Part shown: in pieces, positions 36,201 through 45,999 of the stretch
How positions within the stretch are numbered: position 1 is the stretch's first letter
How the letters are laid out: every line of letters starts with the position of its first letter
Origin: Ascarosepion bandense
Lineage: Eukaryota; Mollusca; Cephalopoda; Sepiida; Sepiidae
DNA: 64,000 nucleotides
Assembly: GCA_037127315.1 (NCBI GenBank)
Contig: JBBBDQ010000308.1
Span: forward strand, 2,333,024-2,397,023
Direction: 5' to 3'
Made by a program: the position numbers and the translations under genes
Notes under the pieces: generated by a model
Told to the model about the DNA's origin: nothing
Databases searched by the model: none
Seen by the model: only the letters and a program-made list of their open reading frames with translations

Positions 36201-39200
36201 TGCTTATGATTTTGTAAACTGAAGTATCGGATATGTAAATTCTAAAGATGAAAGAGGAAGCAGGAGTCATCACTAGTTCGGTTTCTGCTCATGATTTGTA
36301 AACTGGAAGTAATTTGATATGTAAATCTCTTAAAGACGAAAGAGGAAGCAGGAGTCATCAGCAGCTCTGTTTCTGCTTATGATTTGTAAATTGGAAGTAT
36401 CGGATATGTAAATTCTAAAGACGAAAGAGGAAGCAGGAGTCATCAGCAGTCGGTTTCTGCTTATGATTTGTAAAAATTGGAAGTATCGGATATGTAAATT
36501 CTGTGACGAAAGAGGAAGCAGGAGTCACTGGGCAATTCGGTTTCTGCTTATGATTTGTAAACTGAAGTATCGGATAGCGTAATCAAAGACGAAAGAGGAA
36601 GCAAAAGTCATCAGCAATTCGGTTTCTGCTTATGATTTGCAAACTGGAAGTATCGGATATGTAAATTCTAAAGTCGAAAGAGGAAGCAGGAGTCATCAGC
36701 AATTCGGTTTCTGCTTATGATTTGTAAACTGGAAGTATCGGATATGTAAATTCTAAAGACGAAAGAGGAAGCTAGAGTCATCAGCAGTTCGGTTTCTGCT
36801 TAGATTGTAATCAAAGGTTTTGGATAATAAATTCTAAAGACGAAAGAGGGGGCTAGAGTCAATTGTGCGCAATTCGGTTTCTGCTTATGATTTGTAAACT
36901 GGAAGTATCGGATATGTAAATTCTAAAGATGAAAGAGTAAGCAGGAGTCATCAGTAGTTCGGTTTCTGCTTATGATTTGTAAACTGGAAGTATCGGATAT
37001 GTAAATTCTAAAGACGAAAGAGGAAGCAGGAGTCATCAGCAGTTCGGTTTCTGCTTATGATTTGTAAATTGGAAGTATCGGATATGTAAATTCTAAAGAC
37101 GAAAGAGGAAGCAGGAGTCATCAGCAGTTCGGTTTCTGCTTATGATTTGTAAATTGGAAGTATCGGATATGTAAATTCTAAAGACGAAAGAGGAAGCAGG
37201 AGTCATCAGCAGTTCGGTTTCTGCTTATGATTTGTAAATTGGAAGTATCGGATATGTAAATTCTAAAGACGAAAGAGGAAGCAGGAGTCACCAGCAGTTC
37301 GGTTTCTGCTTATGATTTGTAAACTGGAAGTATCGGATATGTAAATTCTAAAGACGAAAGAGGAAGCAGTAATCATCAGCAATTCGGTTTCTGCTTATGA
37401 TTTGTAAACTGGAAGTATCGGATATGTAAATTCTAAAGTTAAAAGAGGAAGCAGGAGTCATCAGCAGTTCGGTTTCTGCTTATGATTTGTAAACTGGAAG
37501 TATCGGATATGTAAATTCTAAAGACGAAAGAGGAAGCAGGAGTCTTCAGTAGTTCGGTTTCTGCTTATGATTTGTAAACTGGAAGTATCGGATATGTAAA
37601 TTCTAAAGACGAAAGAGGAAGCAGGAGTCATCAGCAGTTCGGTTTCTGCTTATGATTTGTAAATTGGAAGTATCGGATATGTAAATTCTAAAGACGAAAG
37701 AGGAAGCAGGAGTCACCATCAGGTTGGTTTCTGCTTATGATTTGTAAATTGGATGTATCGGATATGTAAATTCTGAAGACGAAAGAGGAAGCAGGAGTCA
37801 TCAGCAGTTCGGTTTCTGCTTATGATTTGTAAATTGGAAGTATCGGATATGTAAATTCTAAAGACGAAAGAGGAAGCAGGAATCATCAGCAATTCGGTTT
37901 CTGCTTATGATTTGTAAAATGGAAGTATCGGATATGTAAATTCTAAAGATGAAAGAGGAAGCAGGAGTCATCAGTAGTTCGGTTTCTGCTTATGATTTGT
38001 AAACTGGAAGTATCGGATATGTAAATTCTAAAGACGAAAGAGGAAGCAAAAGTCATCAGCAGTTAGGTTTCTGCTTATGATTTGTAAACTGGAAGTATCG
38101 GATATGTAAATTCTAAAGATGAAAGAGGAAGCAGGAGTCATCACTAGTTCGGTTTCTGCTTATGATTTGTAAACTGGAAGTATCGGATATGTAAATTCTA
38201 AAGACGAAAGAGGAAGCAGGAGTCATCAGCAGTTCGGTTTCTGCTTATGATTTGTAAATTGGAAGTATCGGATATGTAAATTCTAAAGACGAAAGAGGAA
38301 GCAGGAGTCATCAGCAGTTCGGTTTCTGCTTATGATTTGTAAATTGGAAGTATCGGATATGTAAATTCTAAAGACGAAAGAGGAAGCAGGAGTCATCAGC
38401 AATTCGGTTTCTGCTTATGATTTGTAAACTGGAAGTATCGGATATGTAAATTCTAAAGATGAAAGAGGAAGCAGGAGTCATCAGTAGTTCGGTTTCTGCT
38501 TATGATTTGTAAACTGGAAGTATCGGATATGTAAATTCTAAAGACGAAAGAGGAAGCAAAAGTCATCAGCAGTTAGGTTTCTGCTTATGATTTGTAAACT
38601 GGAAGTATCGGATATGTAAATTCTAAAGATGAAAGAGGAAGCAGGAGTCATCAGTAGTTCGGTTTCTGCTTATGATTTGTAAACTGGAAGTATCGGATAT
38701 GTAAATTCTAAAGACGAAAGAGGAAGCAGGAGTCATCAGCAGTTCGGTTTCTGCTTATGATTTGTAAATTGGAAGTATCGGATATGTAAATTCTAAAGAC
38801 GAAAGAGGAAGCAGGAGTCATCAGCAGTTCGGTTTCTGCTTATGATTTGTAAATTGGAAGTATCGGATATGTAAATTCTAAAGACAAAAGAGGAAGCAGG
38901 AGTCATCAGCAGTTCGGTTTCTGCTTATGATTTGTAAATTGGAAGTATCGGATATGTAAATTCTAAAGACGAAAGAGGAAGCAGGAGTCACCAGCAGTTC
39001 GGTTTCTGCTTATGATTTGTAAACTGGAAGTATCGGATATGTAAATTCTAAAGACGAAAGAGGAAGCAGTAATCATCATCAATTCGGTTTCTGCTTATGA
39101 TTTGTAAACTGGAAGTATCGGATATGTAAATTCTAAAGATAAAAGAGGAAGCAGGAGTCATCAGTAGTTCGGTTTCTGCTTATGATTTGTAAACTGGAAG

Positions 39201-39830
39201 TATCGGATATGTAAATTCTAAAGACGAAAGAGGAAGCAAAAGTCATCAGCAGTTAGGTTTCTGCTTATGATTTGTAAACTGGAAGTATCGGATATGTAAA
39301 TTCTAAAGATGAAAGAGGAAGCAGGAGTCATCAGCAATTCGGTTTCTGCTTATGATTTGTAAACTGGAAGTATCGGATATGTAAATTCTAAAGATGAAAG
39401 AGGAAGCAGGAGTCATCAGTAGTTCGGTTTCTGCTTATGATTTGTAAACTGGAAGTATCGGATATGTAAATTCTAAAGACGAAAGAGGAAGCAGGAGTCA
39501 TCAGCAGTTCGGTTTCTGCTTATGATTTGTAAATTGGAAGTATCGTATATGTAAATTCTAAAGACGAAAGAGGAAGCAGGAGTCATCAGCAGTTCGGTTT
39601 CTGCTTATGATTTGTAAATTGGAAGTATCGGATATGTAAATTCTAAAGACGAAAGAGGAAGTAGGAGTCATCAGCAGTTCGGTTTCTGCTTATGATTTGT
39701 AAATTGGAAGTATCGGATATGTAAATTCTAAAGACGAAAGAGGAAGCAGGAATCATCAGCAATTCGGTTTCTGCTTATGATTTGTAAACTGGAAGTATCG
39801 GATATGTAAATTCTAAAGACGAAAGAGGAA
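21265..39830. repeat. 85-bp satellite array, ~218 copies, 18.5 kb
   Basis: The monomer is 85 bp: TTCGGTTTCTGCTTATGATT, TGTAAATTGGAAGTATCGGA, TATGTAAATTCTAAAGACGA, AAGAGGAAGCAGGAGTCATC, AGCAG. Since 85 is not divisible by 3 and TAA recurs, there is no lasting frame. Diagnostic variants recur (CAGTAG/CAGCAG/CAGCAA, AAATTGG/AAACTGG, GACGAA/GATGAA, GCAGGAG/GCAAAAG with TTAGG), giving higher-order structure. One variant pair recurs at 37361 and 39061, exactly 20 monomers apart. Near-perfect blocks (21275-23950, 27830-29640, 33790-35140, 36890-39830) alternate with blocks full of indels. Confidence 0.97.
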
Positions 39831-40036
39831 ACTAGAGGAATCGGAAATATGGGTTCTGCAGACGGAAGGAAATCTTTAAAATAAAGTACCAAAAAGAGCA
39901 TTTACACACAGAATCAGAAAAAAAGAAATCTGGACTAAAATATACATACCAAAATCTGGTCTATATTTTACATTGTTTCTTTTCAAGTGCCTTATTTGAA
40001 TTAAAATATTCACTAATTAAACTTTAAATTTTCGTA
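39831..40036. other. Satellite edge and spacer
   Basis: The first ~45 bp (GAAACTAGAGGAATCGGAAA, TATGGGTTCTGCAGACGG) match the 42-44 bp units of 20129-20470, so both ends of the big array carry the older unit. The rest is AT-rich and unrecognised. Confidence 0.55.
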
Positions 40037-40165
40037 TGATTCCTTGGAATAACATCCATCGCAGACAATTTGCACAAGGATGTATATGTATCGAATATAC
40101 ACTCCAGATCTCCAATAGAATTAATATTTTATTAAATTTTAAATAACGAAATTTCTGAGTTGGCT
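40037..40165 (-). mobile_element. Tc1-like element 5' end fragment
   Basis: Shares CCTTGGAATAACATCCATCG and the following ~100 bp, to AACGAAATTTCT, with 18000-18125. On the minus strand it holds the transposase start region (MDVIP) and 5' flank only. Confidence 0.7.
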
Positions 40166-40180
40166 AAATCAATCCTTATC

Positions 40181-40482
40181 AATCAGTTAAGTTCCATACG
40201 TGATACACGCATGGGCGATCATGTCTCGAAAGAGACATGACTGACTGGGCAGAAGATTATCCCGTAGTAGGTTGCCATTGCTTTCTGCTGTAGCCTGGTT
40301 ACCAGCCAAGGTTATAGAACCCAATCTCTCCTGTTATTTAACCCATAACTGGAGGAAATAGATGGATTAATACATTTTTAATGGTATTTGTGCGTAAGTG
40401 AATGCAAGGAATTCAACTAGAATTCGAACTCGGCATCCCAATCTCTCGTTCCGAGTCGATATCCACTGCACCACAACGCACA
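40181..40482 (-). mobile_element. tRNA(Arg)-like SINE, full length
   Basis: Complete head (TGCGTTGTGGTGCAGTGGAT on the minus strand), B-box GAGTTCGAATTC, body, and tail hairpin CATGTCTCGAAAGAGACATG. The outermost tail arm is slightly changed (AATCAGTTAAG). Confidence 0.87.
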
Positions 40483-40644
40483 TCCAATCCTTAATATATT
40501 CGCTTATAAAAAAAAAAAAGTATGTTTTTCTGTGGCTCAATTGTCTCGGTCCTGATTGGCCCCGGTTCTCAGTCGGTTGTGGTCAGTTATCCTGTATCCC
40601 CATGAACAGTCTACCCCATTAGTTAACTAAAGAGTTCAGTTCAG
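40483..40644. other. Spacer
   Basis: Short stretch between SINE and LINE fragment; nothing recognised. Confidence 0.4.
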
Positions 40645-41215
40645 GGTTTCCAGAGTAATTTATTAAGGATTAAGATTTTCTCGTCAGAATCAATCTTGCA
40701 CTTTCATAAAACAACCATTCGTTCTTTCATTGCATTCTGTAGCCATGTATGTCAGGCGCTCCTGCTAATTGTCTTGAGGTTCTCGACAAAATCCAGAAAA
40801 GGATCTGCAATATCACGGATACTGACTTGGCATCCCGCCTTTAGTCACTTTCGTACCGACATGTTGAGCTTTTTACCTGGTGCCTCGCCCACATGAATTC
40901 CCGCGTGTTACTAGATTGGCATCTAGTTCTCATCCCTTTCCCGTTGGAACAGTTAAACGTAACCTCCTCGTCTACTTAATAGTTTCTTTTCTCGCACTTT
41001 ACGCTTGTGGAAGTTCCTATTCTTTACTTGCTTCTCTGATAACTACAATTTCCAAAAGTTTAAGTGCAACATCAGTTGTCATTTTCTATCTCCTTGACAT
41101 CTCTCTTTTATCCTTTTTTTCACACCCCTTTACCCCCACTCCTATCTGTAAACCCTTCCGCGCCAGTGACGGTCCCGTCTTGCTTGGGAGGATATGATGA
41201 AAAAATAAAAATAAA
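40645..41215 (+). pseudogene. Degraded Jockey/CR1-like LINE C-terminus, copy in paralogous segment 1
   Basis: Across shifting frames it encodes remnants of the C-terminal part of the LINE ORF: SESILH, RSFIAFCSHV, DKIQKRICNITDTDLASR, PRPHEFPRVTRLASSSHPF and FNCF-like end. The 3' tail CAGTGACGGTCCCGTCTTGC and GATATGATGAAAAAAT match the LINE tail type. The same LINE in the same setting lies at 42935-43565, and both are followed by AAAAAGAGGAAAACAAGC, so the two loci are copies of one older insertion. Confidence 0.8.
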
Positions 41216-41288
41216 AAGAGGAAAACAAGCAATAACCTAGCAAGAGAACTTGGGTAAATGGTCAGCAGAAGAAAATTTAGGAGAGACT

Positions 41289-41795
41289 AGCAGTATAACC
41301 CGGCGTTGCTTGAGTGTAAGAAAGCTTTAAAACTAATCCATGGTCCTGTAGATCAGACTTTTTGGACGTTGGTACGAAAGATTAAAAAGCAATAGTTGTT
41401 TCCAGTTAAAGCGAAACCGTAGACTGAATGAAAAATAAATGGATGTAAGTCAAATTTTGATTTCCTGGTATCGAGATCAAATTTTCTGCACTATTGTAAG
41501 AACTGAAACCTTGAAACTTCTGAATATCGTTTATGTGTTTGCCTATGAGTGTATCAAATTTGATTAAAATCAGACCACTCCTTCTATAACCCGATTTTTT
41601 CGCTTATCGATTTTCGATATTTATGGGGGGTACTTCGACACAAAACCTAGCTAAGAACACTCGCAAACGCTTATAGTACAACTGTGTAAATTTTCAAGAA
41701 AATCTGTTCAGCCGTTTCTGAGTCTATAGGTAACGGACACAGACACACACACACCGACACACACACAAAGTTCCATTTATAAATAAGTTTAGATT
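41289..41795 (+). mobile_element. Repeat R2, copy 2, with empty-site paralog
   Basis: Begins AGCAGTATAACCCGGCGTTG and ends near AAATAAGTTTAGATT; a (CA)n-like tract sits near 41740-41768. The flanks, GGAGAGACT on the left and CAAAACGACAAAATTTATGAA on the right, match an uninterrupted GAAGAGATAACAAAACAAAA at 43895-43912. This defines a ~505-bp insertion. No open frame, so it is non-autonomous. Confidence 0.75.
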
Positions 41796-41945
41796 TCAAA
41801 ACGACAAAATTTATGAAGGGCTACAAAGGTCAGGCAATTGTAAAGTGACATCATCGCCAACGTCCTCAAGGGAAACGGCATCTAAGTAAGTATTTGTGAC
41901 TAGTCGACGTTGTGTGAACCGCTATGCGTTTAGATACCAGCTTTT
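41796..41945. repeat. Paralogous segment 1, distal part
   Basis: Matches 43905-44035: GGGCTACAAAGG/AGAGCTACAAAAG, then GTCGACGTTGTGTGAA/GCCGACGTTGTGTGAA and GCGTTTAGATACCAGCTTTT. It may be the decayed C-terminal tail of an RTE-like LINE. Confidence 0.6.
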
Positions 41946-42110
41946 TTCCAGATTGATATACACCTGATGAATGTCGGAGAGCACAATAGCCGAAACGTTG
42001 TCATCATAGTAATAATGATACGGGCAATGGACCGAATGTAAATTGCGTAAATAATAATAATTTCTCATCCCAGAAATTTGAAACTGTTGCCACAATAAAA
42101 TTTATCATTG
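41946..42110 (+). mobile_element. Penelope-like terminal repeat fragment (tentative), copy 1
   Basis: Contains CCTGATGAATGTCGG, then TAGCCGAAACGTTGTCATC and AAATTGCGTAAATAATAAT. The CTGAwGA-GAAAC pairing with a GGC-rich stem also occurs (better kept) at 43660-43735 on the minus strand. Penelope-like elements are known to carry hammerhead ribozyme motifs in their terminal repeats; the assignment here rests on that motif alone. The stem II pairing is degraded in this copy. Confidence 0.4.
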
Positions 42111-42149
42111 TATCATTCAGAATTGTAAGTGTTATAATGTTTAAGAACA

Positions 42150-42335
42150 TATATCAGTTAGTTAATTGTAATACATGATACACACATGGGCGATCATCTC
42201 TCATGCGATCCATGACTCGTTATATAGATGTCCTCGCAGTAGGCTGCTATTTCTTTCTGCAGTAGACTGGTTGCCAACCAAGGCTATAGAACCAGGTCTG
42301 TCCTGCTATTTAACCCATAGATAGAGGGAGAATCT
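42150..42335 (-). mobile_element. tRNA(Arg)-like SINE, tail half only, diverged
   Basis: Tail and body up to TTTAACCCATAGATAGAGGG are recognisable; the tRNA-like head is missing and the central tail hairpin is altered (GATCATCTCTCATGCGATCC). One of the oldest copies here. Confidence 0.75.
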
Positions 42336-42394
42336 TTCCTGATATACTGACTTAGACGAGGTATCTCTGGACATGAAAGGGGCAACAGAGTTTG

Positions 42395-42689
42395 AGTTTT
42401 GTTTAAAGGCATATCAACTCCCTGTCAAAAAGTGGGCTTTTTAGGTTTTTTTTAATGTTCGGTTATAGTGAGAAGGTTGATTTAGTCAAATTTTAATGAA
42501 TTTCTGTTTTTATTCTTTTTTATTTTATAAAACTGAAAATGTCTTTTATTTTCGTATTCAAAAATGTTTCGGCTGGGAATAATTTTTTTCCTTCAAAAAT
42601 GTGTTATGGCAATAATATTTTCTTCAAAAATATACTGTTGGTAATATCTTTCTTTCAAAAATGTATATTTTTCTATAAAAACCTATTTT
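42395..42689 (+). repeat. AT-rich upstream extension of R1 with ~31-bp subrepeats
   Basis: Begins like GGCATATCAACTCCCTGTC, continues TTCGGTTATAGTGAGAAGG, and has three or four diverged units of the type TTCAAAAATGT-(T)GGTAATA. The same order precedes R1 at 45215 and a start-like piece lies near 18672. Confidence 0.6.
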
Positions 42690-42880
42690 TAAACTTTCAT
42701 AGTGTTTTGACCTTAAGTTTGGGGGTTAACTATTTGCTCATAGCTGGGACCCTAACAGGTGCTATCACTTTGGATCAAGATGGACTTGGGAATAACAGCA
42801 ATTAAGAGGTGGTTCCATGTTCTCACAAACTCCCAATCAGAGGCCTTGCAGAATGCAGTTTACCCTCATGCTGATGACTG
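42690..42880 (+). repeat. Interspersed repeat R1, copy 3
   Basis: AACTTTCATAGTGTTTTGAC, TTGCTCATAGCTGGGACC and AACAGCAATTAAGAGGTGG match the other copies. Confidence 0.75.
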
Positions 42881-42934
42881 AAAAGGGACAACTAAACACT
42901 GAGACAACTCAGTAACAGAAAAACAACTTTTTAT

Positions 42935-43565
42935 AACCAAAAAAATAATTTATTAAGTATTAAGTTTTTCTCGTCAGAATCACTCATGCACATTTATAAA
43001 TCTACACATTCGTCCTTGCATTGAATACTGTTGCAGTATCTGGTCCGGTGCTCCTGCTAATCATCTCCAGGTTCAAGACAAAATCCAAAGAAGAACTTGC
43101 AATCGATGTTGACTTGGCATCCCGCCTTCAGTCACTTTCTCACCGACATGATGTGGTTTCCCCCTGTCTTTTCTACAACTGCGACTGCCAACTGCTCTGT
43201 CGAACTTTTTCCCCTGGTACCTCGCCCACATAGATGTCTGCGTGCTACTAGATTGGCAACCCTTTCTTCTACTTTAACAGTTTCTATTCTCGCACTTCAC
43301 GACTGCGGAACTTCCTACTCTTTACTTGCTTTCCTGACAGCTACAATTTCCAAAAGTTTAAATACAACATCAGTTGCCATTTTCTATTTCCCTGAATTTC
43401 CCTCTTTTATCTTTTTAACACCCCTTTACCTCTCTCTCTCTCCCTCTCTCTCTCCCTCCCCCTCTCTCTCCCTCTCTCTCCCCCTCTCTCTCTCCCTCTC
43501 TCTCTCCCTCTCTCTCTCTGTAACCCCTTGCGGCCCCGTCTAGATGATATGATGAAAAAAATAAA
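42935..43565 (+). pseudogene. Degraded Jockey/CR1-like LINE C-terminus, copy in paralogous segment 2
   Basis: Paralog of 40645-41215: AATTTATTAAGTATTAAG, TTTCTCGTCAGAATCA, CACCGACATGATGTGG, then codons for LVPRPH and RATRLAT. A (CT)n expansion (43429-43519) occupies the 3' UTR. The tail ends GATATGATGAAAAAAATAAA. Confidence 0.75.
43429..43519. repeat. (CT)n microsatellite with CCC interruptions
   Basis: Polypyrimidine tract inside the LINE 3' UTR; the paralog at 41100-41150 has only a short pyrimidine-rich stretch at this point, so the expansion is specific to this copy. Confidence 0.93.
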
Positions 43566-43597
43566 TAAATAAAAAGAGGAAAACAAGCCATAACCTA

Positions 43598-43860
43598 GTA
43601 TTTGCCTATATTTCTGAGATTAGATAGTATTTTCAGTATTTACATTATTTGGACTATTGTCATCATCTTTGTTGCTATTTGTACGACGTTTCGGCCATTG
43701 TACGTTCCGGCCTTCTTCAGGTGCTAGGAATTTCAAACCGAACCCTTTATTAAAATTACTGGGGTACATGAATTCCATTCCTTGAGTAAAGCCTTAATTG
43801 GAAGTCATGAGTTATTTCCCTCTAACCCTGCAAGTTACTTGTTCACCACTGCAGTAGCCT
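43598..43860 (-). mobile_element. Insertion with hammerhead-like core (Penelope-like?), copy 2
   Basis: Present here between ATAACCTAG and GATCTTGGGTAAAT but absent from the paralog at 41232-41250. On the minus strand it holds CTGAAGAAGGCCGG, then ACAATGGCCGAAACGTCG, where GGCC/GGCC can form stem II. No RT frame is present. Confidence 0.5.
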
Positions 43861-44040
43861 GATCTTGGGTAAATCGACAGCAGAATAGGATTTAGAAGAG
43901 ATAACAAAACAAAAGTTATGAAGAGCTACAAAAGTCTGGGAATGACATGATCGTCAACGGCACATGAGTACAGATTTGTTAGTAGCCGACGTTGTGTGAA
44001 TTCTGTAAGCGTTTAGATACCAGCTTTTTTTTCTATTCTG

Positions 44041-44524
44041 CAATAGATTCTAATATATTTAGACGATGCTCGCACCTGTTTCTCATGACATGAATTAAGC
44101 GTGACTTCTTGTTTAGTTTTATTGAATAAAAGATAAAAAAGAAAAAATTGTTAATAAATGCTAAAGTTTTTGCTAAAAAATATAAAGTTCTCACGACAAG
44201 CAAAATGCTAAAATCTCAAGACAAGCAAAAAAAAACTTATTTATTCTTGAAAGTTGTCATAAAATTTGGTCAAATTGTTTTTTTATTCCTGAAAAATTTC
44301 ATTTTTTTCCTCCCAGAGAGATGACAATTTATATTTAGACTTAAGAATACTTTATTTAAAACTCGTATCTTTGATATCAGATGGAAAAATGTGGTTCTAC
44401 ATAAAGATGCTGAAAATAACGACAAAGTTTCAGAGAAAACTAAGACAAAATGGACACATACGTAGCATCAGAAAGAGAGACTTGAAATTCATAAGGCATT
44501 AATGAGAAGTCTTTGAGTTTTATT
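44041..44524. other. AT-rich spacer
   Basis: Contains short A-rich repeats (AAAGTTCTCACGACAAGCAA and a variant 30 bp later). No gene recognised. Confidence 0.45.
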
Positions 44525-45214
44525 TTTAACGGTATATCAACCTCTGGGTTATTTAATGCCAAAAAGGTGGAGGTTTAAGGTATTTTATTTAATGTTTCGT
44601 TATAGAGAGAAGATTAGTCAGATTTAGATGAAATCTTTTTTCTTCTAGTTTTGTATTAAAACATGTATTGATTTTAAGGGTTTTATGGCAAATATTTGTT
44701 TCCTTAAAAAGGGTTTTATAGCAAATATTTGTTTCCTTAAAAAAGTGTTAATGCCAAAAAGTTGGGGGTTTAAGGTATTTTATTTAATGTTTCGTTATAA
44801 TGAGAAGATTAATTGGAGTAGATAGACTAAACTATCGTCCGGTTAACACACCACCCATGTCTTTTGAACAGGTGAAGAGGCTCATCCCTTGTTCTCTGTT
44901 TAGGATGTGGTTCCGGATTTCCCTTTTCCAATTGTTTGACTCATAAGTAGCCCCCTGCGCATCAGTGGCGTTACCGCCTTGCTTGGGGTGATATGATTAA
45001 AAATAAAAATTAGTTTAGTCAGATTTAGATGAAATTTTTTTTCTTCTAGTTTTGTATTCAAAAATGTATTGCTTGTAATGTTTTCCTTCAAAAGAATTTT
45101 ATGGCAATAAATTTTTATCCTTCAAAAATGTATTGTTGGTAATATTTTTAATTCAGAAATGCACATTTTTCTATAAAAGTTCATTTTTATGTATATATTT
45201 CTATAAAAGTCTAT
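44525..45214 (+). repeat. R1 upstream extension, internally duplicated
   Basis: GGTATATCAACCTCTGGG, GTTTCGTTATAGAGAGAAG and GATTTAGATGAAATCTTTT occur, then the block is repeated (AATGCCAAAAAGTTGGGGG, GTTTCGTTATAATGAGAAG). The duplicate is split by the LINE-derived short element at 44826-45010 and resumes with TTAGTTTAGTCAGATTTAG. Ends in ~31-bp TTCAAAAATGTATTG units before R1. Confidence 0.65.
44826..45010 (+). mobile_element. Short LINE-derived element (5' end fused to 3' tail), copy 1
   Basis: The first ~95 bp (AACTATCGTCCGGTTAACAC, CTTTTGAACAGGTGAAGAGG, TTGTTCTCTGTTTAGGATG) match the 5' end of the Jockey/CR1-like LINE (minus strand of 53235-53337). The last ~75 bp (AAGTAGCCCCCTGCGCATCA, CGCCTTGCTTGGGGTGATAT) match LINE 3' tails and end in an A-rich tract. 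Nothing of the ORF remains. It is best explained as an internally deleted, trans-mobilised LINE derivative. Confidence 0.75.
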
Positions 45215-45412
45215 TTTTATACTTTCATGGTGTCTTGACCCCAGTTTGGGAGTTAACTATTTGCTCATAGCTGAGACCCTAACAGGTGCTACCACTCCGG
45301 GTCAAGGTGGACCTAAGAACAACAGCAATTAAGAGGTGGTTTCATTCTCACAATCTTCCAATCAGGGGCCTTGCTGCCGGATGCAATTTACCGTCATACC
45401 CAGGACTATGTA
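45215..45412 (+). repeat. Interspersed repeat R1, copy 4
   Basis: Most complete right end: GGGGCCTTGCTGCCGGATGC and CCGTCATACCCAGG. It runs directly into LINE-derived codons at 45412. Confidence 0.75.
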
Positions 45413-45615
45413 ATGAGGAAACAAGACTTAGAAATTTTAACACTTACAGTAAATATTGAAGAAAAGAGGATAAAAAAAACACTGTATAAGCTACATAACG
45501 AGCTCATGTAAATGGTTGTGCAGAATAAGGATTGTGAGAGATAACTAAAAAAGACACACTTTAATAAGGTCTACAAAAAAGAAGGTTGTGGAGAGCCACA
45601 ACCGACCACATACTT
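45412..45615 (+). pseudogene. RTE-like LINE extreme C-terminus, decayed
   Basis: Encodes VMRKQDLEILTLTVNIEEKR, matching the GHxMRKxxLENLxLTGxIEGKR segment of related copies. It then continues, with frameshifts, to a WRAT-like end near 45600. Confidence 0.6.
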
Positions 45616-45729
45616 AAGGGATATAGCATATAGAAACAGAGTTTTTGACATATAGGTTTTAATTTTTTTTTAAGCTAGCAATGTCAGGACACTGATTACA
45701 TTTACAGAATAATCATAATGTTCTACTTT

Positions 45730-45810
45730 CTTATCCTTTGCTACTTACAAACGTTGGCGATCATGACTCTCCACATTTTCCTGTCTTTTTGCCATCATTC
45801 CTATATATAT
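45730..45810 (-). pseudogene. RTE-like LINE C-terminal scrap
   Basis: Minus strand codes for DRKMWRVMIANV-like sequence, matching the end of the copies at 8775 and 47055. The rest is missing. Confidence 0.5.
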
Positions 45811-45922
45811 ATATTCTTACTGTCATACTGAGGAGTAAGGATTTATTTTTCTTATCTCGTAATGTTAGATTGTAGATGCATCAATATATTTTGCTGTCAT
45901 TTTTAACGAAACAAGCCCACTC

Positions 45923-45923
<1 letters not shown>

Positions 45924-45973
<50 letters not shown>

Positions 45974-45998
45974 CTTGTGTGTGTGTGTGTGTGTGTGT
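45924..45998. repeat. (TA)n-(TG)n compound microsatellite
   Basis: About 23 TA units followed by an interrupted run of about 13 TG units. Confidence 0.95.
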
Positions 45999-45999
45999 A

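Noticed and set aside
21265..39830. CRISPR-like array
   Set aside because: Repeats are contiguous 85-bp monomers without spacers, in a eukaryotic sequence; it is a satellite.
41946..41990. Functional hammerhead ribozyme at this site
   Set aside because: The core strings are present but stem II does not pair next to CTGATGA and no cleavage triplet or stem I/III partner was found.
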